DNA from: Spisula solida
Taxonomy: Eukaryota > Mollusca > Bivalvia > Venerida > Mactridae
Assembly: GCA_947247005.1 (NCBI GenBank)
Contig: OX365959.1
Coordinates: forward strand, 34,554,148-34,618,147
Length of the DNA stretch: 64,000 nucleotides
Direction of reading: 5' to 3'
Shown: positions 9,812 to 20,800 of the stretch, one piece after another
Layout: each line of letters starts with the position of its first letter
Numbering within the stretch: the first letter of the stretch is position 1
Position numbers and translations under genes: made by a program
The notes under the pieces: model-generated
The model's input: the letters and a program-made list of their open reading frames with translations, nothing else
Database searches by the model: none
Told to the model about the DNA's origin: nothing

Positions 9812-12320
9812 AGGTCAAATTGATCTCGTACAACCATATTCTAACTAGACCTTGATTTCGGTTACCATGATAACAAGAGTATTGCAATTACAAGCTATTT
9901 TTAGAACGAACCACTCATGAAACATCGTTACCAAATTGTAATGAAATCCAGGTTGTACGTTCACATAAAAGGATTTCACTATAGATAAATAGGGAGAAAC
10001 TAGCCCCGCCCACTGGCGGCCATGTTTAAATGAATCATGGCAAAAATGTCAACTTTATAAGAGAGTAACCCAACATCTATTTCTGTCAAATTATTTCAAA
10101 ATCTGTCTAGCGGTTGATTTTCTTCCAATCGTTTGCAACATTGTTACCATAGGAACATTGTTAACATTGTTACCATAGGAACATTGTTACCATAGGAACA
10201 TTGTTACCAATTTGAAGAAAAATCCAACCAGTCATTTTAGAGATCTTCAAGATTTTTATTAAAGATAGGGAAAACAACGCCCACCCAGATAGGGAAAACA
10301 GCGCCCACCCAGATAGGGAAAACAGCGCCCACCCACCGGATAGGGAAAACAGCGCCCACACACCGGATAGGGAAAACAGCGCCCACACACCAGATAGGGA
10401 AAACAGCGCCCACACACCGGATAGGGAAAACAGCGCCCATCCACCGGATAGGGAAAACAGCGCCCACCCACCCACCGGATAGGGAAAACAGCGCCCAACC
10501 AGATAGGGAAAACAGCGCCCACCCACCGGATAGGGAAAACAGCGCCCACCCACCGGATAGGGAAAACAGCGCCCACCAAGATAGGGAAAACAGCGCCCAC
10601 CCACCGGATAGGGAAAACAGCGCCCACACACCGGATAGGGAAAACAGCGCCCACTTACCGGATAGGGAAAACAGCGCCCACACACCGGATAGGATAAACA
10701 GCGCCCACACACCGGATAGGGAAAACAGCGCCCACACACCGGATAGGGAAAACAGCGCCCACACACCGGATAGGGAAAACAGCGCCCACACACCGGATAG
10801 GGAAAACAGCGCCCACCCACCGGATAGGGAAAACAGCGCCCACCCACCGGATAGGGAAAACAGCGCCCACCCAGATAGGGAAAACAGCGCCCACCCACCG
10901 GATAGGGAAAACAGCGCCCACCCACCGGATAGGGAAAACAGCGCCCACCCAGATAGGGAAAACAGCGCCCACCCACCGGATAGGGAAAACAGCGCCCACC
11001 CAGATAGGGAAAACAGCGCCCACCCACCGGTGACCATGTTTTTGACGAATCACAACAAAAATGTCAATTTTCACCTTACAACCATTTCTGTAAAATTATT
11101 CTGAAATCTGGCGAGTGGTTGATATTGGACCGTCCAAGGAACATGCCTGTGGTGTTTGGGGGAAATTGGCTAAGTAGATTGATTGGTAGGGGAAATAGGT
11201 TAACGGAAATGAAAATTAGTTAAAGAAATTAGGAATTCCATTATGAATACTTTCAATAACAAACGGATGTGAACGGTTTCAAGCAAATACACTAGCAAAT
11301 TATTAAACAATGAATAACAATTTTAAAATATATTTTCATTGTCAAATTGTATTATTGATACGCATGTCAGAATGTCAGATTGTCTGGCTTCTATACAAAG
11401 AGGATCAATACATAACGAGAAAATGCTCATAACGCGGCTATTACATTTTTTTTCTAAAAATAAATTACGTGGTGGATAATAAATAAAGTGAAAGGAAACG
11501 TACGAAATAGTTTTCAAATATGTCGAACAATAAATTGTTAACAGCATTTGTGCCGACCTAAGAAATTGGAAGACGGGGCAACGTCATTTTTGCAATTTTT
11601 AACGAAAATCAGAATTTAACGATGATCATTTGAACGATCACATTCTTTAGGCCCTACAGTATTTTTTTTAAAAACATTTTGGATTTATTCGCAAACGCGA
11701 TACCAAGTTGAAGAAATACCTACGATGTTCATCCATAGGAATTTTGTTCAGAACATACAACACTTTTATGCGTAGCTCTGATGTCGACGTCACGTTACGT
11801 CCACTTCAAAACTAGATATTTTTTGAACATCTTTACCAATGTTATGGCGCTGTAATTATTTTGGGTCTGCTTAGCAAAACCTTCTTTGGCATTTCTTTAT
11901 AAGAGAGTAGCAATAATGTGTTTTAATTTTTAATCTGCCGATACATGTGAGATGGGGTACTACGTGAGGAGGACATATTGTCTCATTACTAATCTAAATA
12001 GTTTAATATTTAATAGTACTTTTCCAGATTTACCACGACGACCAAAAGGTTGGCACATTCATTGATACATCAAGTCCACATATGTCGTATGACCTTAAAC
12101 TGGTAACAATTTGGATCAGCGAAGGAAGTAGTCTCAACGTTCATCGTGTTGTTTATACACAGTAGATAAAAGGCTGGTACATGTAGGTCGATGAGGAAGG
12201 GGATTTTGAAATCTAAGTCTGTGATGTATTTATATTTCTGTAGCACCAATGTTTCATATGGTACATTATGTGATAGATACAGTACTACGAATAATTTTAT
12301 GATACTACTTGGCACTATCT
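9812..12320 (+). repeat. Duplicated block, copy I
   Basis: Collinear with pieces of 25905-39432 (copy II). Shared landmarks: CGTACAACCATATTCTAACT (9828/25920), ACTAGCCCCGCC (9999/31964), GGAACATGCCTGTG (11140/33096), GCAGAACATACAACAC-type text (11750/34842) and TACCACGACGACCAAAA (12032/38050). Copy I lacks the insertions of copy II but contains the 10262-11037 minisatellite. No gene was recognised in it. Confidence 0.75.
10262..11037. repeat. Minisatellite, 24/27-bp unit, about 29 copies
   Basis: The unit is GATAGGGAAAACAGCGCCCA followed by CCCA, CCCACCG or CACACCG, so lengths alternate between 24 and 27 (one unit is longer). All lengths but the odd one are multiples of three, so every minus-strand frame stays open for hundreds of codons; these are not genes. 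The right end runs into CCGGTGACCATGTTTTTGA, matching the single-copy CCGGCGGCCATGTATTTTT at 32885, so the array expanded from a piece of the duplicated block. Confidence 0.9.
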
Positions 12321-14190
12321 GGCAGAAATATTGAAATGTAATTAACTAAATCGGAATTTATAACTAAATGTAGTTGAACTAATGTTAAAGGTACGTTACG
12401 TCGGTCGGGGTGGTAGCGCGTTACTATGGTAATACAATGCATGCGACTGGTTTGCATTATTGAACATTAATTTGTATAGACTGTAGGTAATAAGTAGATG
12501 TTTGTCGTGATATAAGAAATTATTGTTTAAACGCAATTATAATCAATTGAGAACGATGGTCTACGAATATATTGAATGACCCTCGTAGTTTATGATTAGT
12601 TGTGTAAAGTATGCGTCACATCAGCCTGGCGACAGTCGTACAGCTGCCTACGATCACTTTATCACTGTGTTTCGTGCGACTTCCGTACGGAATAGTAGCG
12701 CCGCAAGATGAACGCAACGACGAAAACTAAAATCTCGACATATCGACATTTTCTACGTTTTGCTTGAGATTTAATATTACAGCAATATGTCTACTTTATT
12801 CCCGCGACCCCTACAGCAGCCGTTCGATCATCGTACTGCAGCCTTGTAATGTCTCTAGATGCCTGTATCGTGCGGATAAATCACACAACGCAACCAATCT
12901 TCCGAGGCGAAGCTTCTGCTTTATACGCATGCTCACCAAAGAGAAGATTTATATCACACATATTTTCTTGCATAATTTACTAGTAGAACCATTTTCAAAT
13001 GCTATATAAAACTAACATCATGTGACTAGTCTCTCATATTCTATTATAGTGGTTGAAACATAAAGGGTTATACATTTTGTATAGAACGGGTTATGTAACA
13101 TTACTCTAGACCTTCCGTTAGCATAATTTAACAAACATCTAGGGCCGATATTGCACGATTTGCTCGCGGAAATTTATATACTAAACGCAAGAACCTTGTA
13201 ATATATTCATGCATAAAGGTCAAGTCAAATTATCCGTACTATATATAGGCATGCTTATATCAATTCCGTATTTTACTGGAAATTTCCATTGATCCATGCA
13301 ACATTGTGTTCTAATAGGGTCGTGTAAAATAAGCTTTAAATACATTTCAAGTTGTTGTTTTGATAATGTTCATTATTTTGCTTCGAGTCACTGTACCAAT
13401 GCTTGAACATTGCCATGTATGACCAATATTTTTTTTATTTTTTCAATGATAACAAAATGGTTTGTATTAATTATCTTATCGTCTTGTGTTTTCATTTACT
13501 TACTTTTAACATTTACTACATCATACCGAAACAAACTTTATCAGCTGTTTACTTGTTTATTTGCAGATCACATCGACTTGTACAATTTACAAATCTTATA
13601 GTGTGCACATGTTAATACCGTATAACGTTTTATTCATTAATATTTCTGCACGAAAAATTGTTTACATGCTATTGACTATCAAGAGATTAGCAATAGGGAG
13701 TTTTTTAGTCAAAGGTATTTATTACATGAATAGCGGTTCATTGAACCATGCAACGACAAAAAAGTATGACATGTATGAGATTATTGTCGACTTGGTCGAA
13801 ATTATTTTTATGCTTATCAAGTTTTGTCAATTGGAATATAAAGAGATCGTAAAATTTAAACAAAAACACACACACATATTCATTTAGCAACATGGTGGTC
13901 GTTTGCATTTTAAAATGTTTAGTAGCACATGTTCACAATTATGGTAATTTTATGGTCAACGGGGTTGGATACTCATTAGGTAATTGCCATTAAATGGGAA
14001 AAGTTGGCGTTTCTAACCCTAAATTGAGATTTATTGACAAAACACGTATTGACCGAGCTACGGTTGAATATATGCATGCAAACTTACACGACTTGTTAAG
14101 AGTATTTGTACCTACCTGGTTCGTTTATAAAAATATATGTGCAGCCGTAGAATTATGGAATTAATACATTGCATAGCTTTTTAGTGCATT
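12321..14190. other. Intergenic DNA without a recognised gene
   Basis: Open frames near 12764-13009 and 13403-13887 have no recognisable domain, no good splice context and strongly AT-biased composition. Around 12600-12650, GCGTCACATCAGCC.GGCGACAG matches 47985-48010, so at least part is dispersed repeat. Confidence 0.5.
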
Positions 14191-14780
14191 TATTAGCTCG
14201 ACTTTTCGAAAAAAAAGTCGAGCTATAGACGTGACGGGATCGTCTGCGTTGGTTAAGTTTATTGTCAGAGTCATTTCCTCAAAGACTATCAAAGGTATTC
14301 ACTTGAAACCCAGCATAGTTATTCACCAACAAAAGGGAAGTCCATATTGACAAGACTGGTCACCCTGTGACCTATATTTATGGAGTTATATGCCCTTTTT
14401 TGACTTAGTACATAGAAATAGTGGCAACTTTTACACATAAACTAAATTTTCTCAAACACTATCAAAGCTTTCAACTTGAAAGTCATGTGGAAAGGAATGT
14501 AATGACCTACTGCTATCGACAAGAGGAAACAAATGTATCCCGCATTTTATGTTATTCCCCTTATCTGACTTTGAGTTTTTTTAACCAAAAATGTTCATTT
14601 CTCGAAGACAATCAAAGGTATCCACTTGAAACTAGTTATTCACCATTGCAAGGGATTCCCTACGTACGAGGCTGGTAATCACGTGCTCTATGTTTATGAG
14701 TTATCTGCCCTAGTTACTCACTGCTTTTTCACTTACAGATGAGCAAGGGTACTATCAAGTACGAGAAAGTGGAGCGTCCA
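14190..14780 (+). repeat. Dispersed repeat starting with a short hairpin
   Basis: It opens with TTAGCTCGACTTTTCG and its complement CGAAAAAAAAGTCGAGCTA. It then has three internal units, each with 'TCAAAG.TATCCACTTGAAA', 'CACCAA/CACCATTGCAAGGGA' and 'TTTATGAGTTAT.TGCCC'. The style is familiar from bivalve genomes. Noncoding. Confidence 0.6.
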
Positions 14781-16080
14781 ACACTCGTAGGCGGTGTTTT
14801 GTTTTTCTGACGTCAACGCATATCAAATCCGTTTTCTTATTTGCTTTTTGTTGACAAGCTAGTTCCATCAGAAATCCTTTGTGTATGTTTTTCCATTATT
14901 CAGTGATTCCTAAATTCTTTAGAATTTGACAGCTGAAAAACGACTTTCACCTTATGTACAGCTAAAACTTGGACTTTCGGGTTGTTTTGGACAGCAGCTG
15001 AAACATTGACTTTCTACTTTTTGACTACTGAAACATGGTATGACTTTTTTCTTTTTCTTCATGAGCGGATTTCGTTTGGATCGATTTGAACAGAAATGAT
15101 AAGTACTAGGGTGAAAGTTGAGAAATATGAAAATACTGAAAAATAAGCTGGGGACCAGGGGGCCGCAGGACCCCGGTGGGTCCAGGGACAGCCCTTGGCC
15201 AGGGGACCTGAGGGTCACGGAAGCTCCTCGAAAACAGCATTTAAAAGTACTTCTGAATGCAAATCTAGCACTTCCGACTTGCTGTTGTAAAAAAAATGTT
15301 AAACATGGTGATTTTGTTTTCGCTTTCAACTTACTACCTTTGTATTATTATTGGACTTCTACTGAGAACAGGTTGAGGTTATAATAGTGAACAAGGGTCT
15401 GTGCAAATTATACAGAAGTAATAGCCAATGGATTTGAGGTTGAACCTTGTCGAGAAGTGCAGATAATTTGGACAAAAATGCTTGATAGTTGCCTAACCTT
15501 GTGTAGAGGTTGGGGTCACAATGGTGAAGAAGTATCATCCAGTAAAGTATAAAAGCAGGGGTAGGGGTCTAGAGGGGCAAAGCCCCCCAAGAAGCTTACG
15601 AGGATTAGTGATTTTGATTGCCAATAAACAGCTTAATTCTAGCATCATAAGGTTGCCAAAACCGACCTACTGTCATGTAAAATACATGTACGTGTGGACA
15701 TCTGTCAGATGTATGGACTATGTATGGATATAAATATCTACACAAATAACTCTCAACATATTCCTTTAGCAAATCGAATTGTAATATTTTGTTTACTGTA
15801 AATAAGTTTCATGTTCAGCCAATATAAAAAAGACTTAGAATAGAAGAACTTTGAATAAGTGGAATAAGTGAATTCACAAGAATCTAGCAGTCATCATTTG
15901 TGTTATAGATTAGAATCTGATAATGAACTAAAATAACAAGGGTTTGTTCAAGATTAATTAAGTAAGTACTGGATCACTAAGGGCTATATTTGGTTAACAT
16001 TGTGCTTTGTTAATATATGTTTGCAAGCAAGACAATGGCTTCAGGTAAATCACAATTTTTAATTTAAACTTAAAAGTAAA
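14781..16080. other. Repeat-like DNA, no gene
   Basis: Contains two guanine-rich runs of low-complexity text (GGGGACCAGGGGGCCGCAGG at 15150; GGGGTAGGGGTCTAGAGGGG near 15558). Open frames on both strands near 14952-15384 have no recognisable product. Nothing further supported. Confidence 0.45.
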
Positions 16081-16400
16081 CAAGAGATGTTTGTAAAACA
16101 ACACGTCGTATGCCCCATGGCAGCCCAATAGTCAAAAAGGGTAAAGGTCAGTGAACTAGATCTTTGATTTACTGACCTCAAAATCAATAGGGGTCATCTA
16201 CTGTTGATGGCCAACCTCCATGTAAAGTTTGAATATCCTAGGGTAAAGCGTCCTTGGGTAAATGAACGAAACCATTTGAATAGTCAGAAATGGTAAAGGT
16301 CACAATGACCTTGACCTTAGACCTACTGACATCAAAGTCAATAAGTTCCATCTACTGTTGATGACCAACCTCCATGTAAGACAGACATGTGCAAAGCAAT
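16081..16400 (+). repeat. Dispersed repeat with two internal units
   Basis: ACAAGAGATGTTTGTAAAAC is followed by two units of about 165 bp, each with GGTAAAGGTCA, CTGACCTCAAAATCAATA or its variant, and CATCTACTGTTGATGGCCAA or its variant. Noncoding. Confidence 0.6.
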
Positions 16401-16604
16401 ACACCTCCTTAAAGTAAGTGTTCTATAGGTTCTCAGATCATTGTAACGTACACACATGGATAATAATTTAATCAAGAAACTTACGTAAATATTCAAGCTA
16501 CGCACAGATTCAAATTCTGTATAATTCGTTCGTCATTGTATTATTCAAATAAAGCAGTATTACTACATTTGTATTTTACATCATACTATCATAATTGGTA
16601 GAAC

Positions 16605-16690
16605 CTAGCGTGGCACATTGCTGAAATGTGTAACGCTCTTGATACTGACCGGTAGATCCCTGATTCGAATCTCGGTCGGGGCATTTGGTC
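16605..16690 (+). mobile_element. tRNA-like SINE head
   Basis: A-box-like TAGCGTGGCACATTGCTGAAA and B-box-like TGATTCGAATCTC occur in tRNA-like order, but the acceptor stem does not pair. A SINE remnant is more likely than a tRNA gene. Confidence 0.5.
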
Positions 16691-17487
16691 GTATCAGTAA
16701 CGCTCTTCAGTGTTTCCAATCCAACTACAGATGAACTGGTTAGTAACCCAGAGGTAGTCTCGTCTGCATCTATGCTTTACATCGCGAACGTTTTGTTCGG
16801 ATTGAGCAAGGGTATCACATCCGGGTTCCTTGTATCACAACAGTGTCTCTTCCACTTACTGCCCCTTAAACAAAACACAAGGCCCCATTGGAAATAAGTT
16901 CTCGACTTTTACATATTTTACACATACACAGGACCGGACATCTATCATGACTTTGAATATTGACGGTTTCATCCGTCCATACTTCCAGAAAAAAGATGAG
17001 TTCCATATAGTGATAGTCCTTGAGAGTCTCGAAACTTGACAAAGTGACTGTCCCTAACACCTTCGTTTAGAAAGCATTACAAAATATTTGATATCGTTTA
17101 AAGTGAAAGACATTCGCTAAAAAGTAGTTACATATTTTAGGCCTGGGAGGCTTGCACAACGACCACAGTACGTTTACTACCAGACATACGTTGTATGTTA
17201 TATTGTCTGATAAAAATAATTCTTTTTCTTTACATATCATGTAATATTTGTATTGCCATACTTTTTCTAAAAAAAAACACTTCACAAATTAAAATTACAA
17301 TTTTTTTGTGACATTTTCAAGTAGAACGATCATTTATAGGTTTTAAATAATATCATATATGAACAATAAATTCAATGTAAAGTAAACACACCTTCATCTG
17401 TGTAAATAGTAAATAGCATGTTTCGCAAAGAGACTATAGCACGTTGACTCGTTGACATCGCTTCGTACCCGTGATTAAAATTCATAT

Positions 17488-17577
17488 TGATAAGTGCCGA
17501 TATCTACTGTATAAAAGGAAATCATTGATTACTTCGTCAGAGTAACATTCTAGAGCTCTTCAATGTAACAACAAACA
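17488..17577 (+). promoter_or_regulatory. Core promoter: GATA site, TATA box, initiator
   Basis: TATAAAAG at 17510-17517 lies 29 bases before an initiator-like TCAGAGT (A at 17539). A GATA-type site TGATAAG is at 17488-17494. The start codon at 17578 is in a favourable context (ACAACAAACAATGG, A at -3, G at +4), leaving a 5' leader of about 39 bases. The spacing is textbook for an RNA polymerase II TATA promoter. Confidence 0.7.
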
Positions 17578-17871
17578 ATGGATGTATTAACAGTTACTGT
17601 AGTTTTAATTCTCTTTAATTTCGGTGTTACAAATGCTGATAATAATAAAGTTTACTACCGAATCTACGAAGGAAATGAACTGGTAGGAGCATCGCGTTCA
17701 TCATTGTTTCGATGTTCACTAAACACATATAAAGATGCAGTTGGAATATCGTTTAATCCAGCTAATGGGAACTGTGCTTCACTTAGCCATGAATGGTTAA
17801 CGGATAAACCAACTGAAGATGGTCTGATTTACATGGAAAACAGCCTCAGTAGTGAAGAGTTTGTTCCCCCG
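17578..17871 (+). CDS. Exon 1: signal peptide and PAN-like segment
   Basis: Open from ATG to the GTATGT donor. It is directly preceded by the TATA promoter. Read-through past the donor reaches a stop at 17977-17979, which gives an alternative unspliced 133-residue product. Confidence 0.75.
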
Positions 17872-20800
17872 GTATGTATGAATCTGAGCACCGATTCGCT
17901 GTATGTGGTTGTTTGTATGCATATTGACAAGTTGGTCACATTATCTTCTCTTGACCCAACAACCCCTCCTAATATATAGTCAATCTTAATATCTGAACAC
18001 AAAACTGTGGAATTCCCTCCCTCAAGATATCAGAAATGCAAAAATATTAAACACTTCGTCCCTTTGGCGCAACAAGGTTGTATCTCACTATATAGTGTAT
18101 AGAGAGATACAACCTTGTTGCGCCAAAGGGACGACTTGTTTAAGTCCGAATAAATAAATACATATTTCCATAATGGGCTGATAACATTACTACTTTGGAA
18201 AATAAAGAAGGAGTGTAGTGAAACACACCACAACACAAAGGGTATTTTTACAATTTATTTTCATCCAACCAGTTTCGGCTTAATATATTATTAAGCTTTC
18301 ATCAGGGATAAAATACACTGTACATACAAAACTGATTCTTCAAGTAAACCTATATAATAAGGTACTACGTGCCAATATGTGTAGAAGCCTGTATTGCAAA
18401 TTCCATATGCATTATTTCTGCAGTATTCACCTGTTTATCCAGGACAGTAATAATTGTATTATGTTTTTTATTATATACGGGGTGTTCCAAAAATTTCAAT
18501 TCATACTGAATTTATCTGAACTTTGCACACAGTGTGCATTATGGGAACAATGGCAGAACCCTCTGGAATATAACCCGAATATTATAAATTCTCATGACGT
18601 AAGAAAAATAAACTACACTGCCCACCAAAAATAAGTATACATATGTTATTTGCCCATTTACTTGCCTGTAATAATACTATTTGCAGAACAGTGAAGCCAG
18701 GAAGCAACAATATATTGGAAGAAAAGGAATATTTATGTTTATTAAACGGAAAGGCCATACATTAAGTTGTACCCAAGGTGCAAAACTAAAGTTTCTTTGT
18801 CCCTCTTGAATGGTAACTTCAGCACCAAAAGATAGAACATTCAGTCTTTTTGATCACATGGTTATTTTAGTTTCGAACATCTTTGTCTTTATTTCTATCT
18901 CTATTTTGACCCATTGAGTAACTAGTTTCAGAAACTAGTGTAATTGTGACCGTCTGATAAACAGATATTGAATATTTTAACCAAGTCTAATTTTGCAACA
19001 ATTACTGTATACTTATTTTTGGTGGGCACTGTATATTGAAATTCAAACATTGAGAACGAACTTTTTAACAATCTGTATATCCCTAGCTTAGAATGAGAAG
19101 GACGTATGTGCTTACGACCTTATAAGAATCATGCGCATTAAAAATCTGCATCACGAGAGGCTTTTCATGAAAATCGGAACTGGTCATGTTGACCAAACTG
19201 AAATTGAAAAGGCTTGTTTTTCTTTAATTAAAGAGTAGTTTTCAGACATGTTCTTCATGTTTTTTCAAAATATCGATTTTTGTACTTACAACCTTTTCAT
19301 TCTTAGCCAGCGATATATGCATTTTTTTTAATTTGCTATTTGCTTGTTTATTTTCTTTTCCTTTGGACGATATTGAAAATTAATGGCATTGTCAAATGTG
19401 CAATCAAAAATTAATCTATTCGTTGTTATTATCCCCCGCCGAAAGACGAAGGGATATAGTAATATTCAACGTCCGTCCGTTATAATCAGAAACTAGAGAG
19501 TTTCATCTTTATTTTGATACACATATTTTCAAACTCCGTCCATAAATTAGAAAGAAGCCCCTGTAGCATTGTTGTTTTTATTGAATGCATCTTAGTGATA
19601 GACTGGACACCGTAATATTTTAACTAGCTGATCAATTTCGATCGGATTTTACATGGAGGTAGATTATGACGATATCGAAAATTTTGTTTTTGTTTTTGAT
19701 ACCATGAAAATCTGACCACTTCAGTAAAAATGCACCTTTTTAACATAAATTTATTAAAGATATGTATTTTACTCTTTATTAAATTTTCCCCAATTGTTTA
19801 ATTTTAAAATGTATTGTCCAGGCCATAACTATTTGAGGTTTTGACTTTAAACTTGATTTATGAGTAAATGACAACTAGAAAAAGTGCAGTGACCAAGAAC
19901 CTTAACTCTAAGTAGTCCGGTTTTGAAATTATCTCCCTTTATTTGATTTTGAAATAATGTTTTGCCCAAAGCATAACTTCAAATCAATTTCAGTTATTGA
20001 CTTGAAACAGGATATGTAGTCCAGTTTTGAAATTATCTCCCTTTATTTAATTTCAAACAATCTTTTGTCCAGAGCATAACTTCCAAAGTATTCAATTGAT
20101 TGACTTTAAACTTTAAAAATAGGTAGACGGCAAACAAATGAAAAAAGTGCAGTGATCAAGAACGATAACTCTCTATGGCCCAGTTTTTAAATTATCTCCC
20201 CTTCTTTAATTTTAAAATAATTGTCCAGAGCACAACTTTAAAGCTATGTAAGGCATTGACTTGAAACTTGATATGTGAATAAGTGGCAACTAGGACAAGC
20301 GCAGTGACCAAGAACCATAACACTATGTACGAGTAGACCACTTCAGAAATTATTTCACTTTGTTTAATTTCAAAATATTTTTGTCCAGAGCATAACTTCA
20401 AAAGTTTTCTATTGATTGATTTGAAACTTTGAATATATGTAGACTGCATCTAGTAGAAGTGTTGTTACTAATTAACATAACTCAAGCTGGTACCATTCTT
20501 GAATGTTTTTCTTTTAACCAAAGAAGTTATGATATTTCCCTGGATGTAATTTAGATGTAATAGTAGCAAACATATACACCGGCGGATCATGTATTGTGAG
20601 CATGGCTCTTGTTATTATTCATATTTCACTCCAATTTTAAACGTGATTTATGACCATTTAAAAAACATTTCTAACATTTTCATGTCACTCAGTTTTAACA
20701 GAATTAATTCTAGACTTTTATTTCCAGAAAAACCTATATCGCAATTCAAATACCGATAGAGAAGAACTGCGCCAAACACCACTTGTTGACTTTCAACACG

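Larger units (their letters stand above)
18001..19385 (+). repeat. Dispersed repeat family D, copy 2 (three insertions)
   Basis: Same repeat as 2360-3065, broken by a 77-bp hairpin (18057-18133), a 416-bp TA-flanked element (18616-19031) and a 232-bp MITE (19081-19312). It lies in the first intron of the PAN-like gene. Confidence 0.75.

Noticed and set aside
10170..11074. Long minus-strand open frames rich in RCFPYPV / WALFSLS repeats
   Set aside because: The minisatellite unit is 24 or 27 bp, so all frames stay open. No start context, splice sites or non-repetitive domain.
13403..13887. Overlapping open frames of 60-108 codons
   Set aside because: AT-driven composition, no domain, no promoter or splice context.
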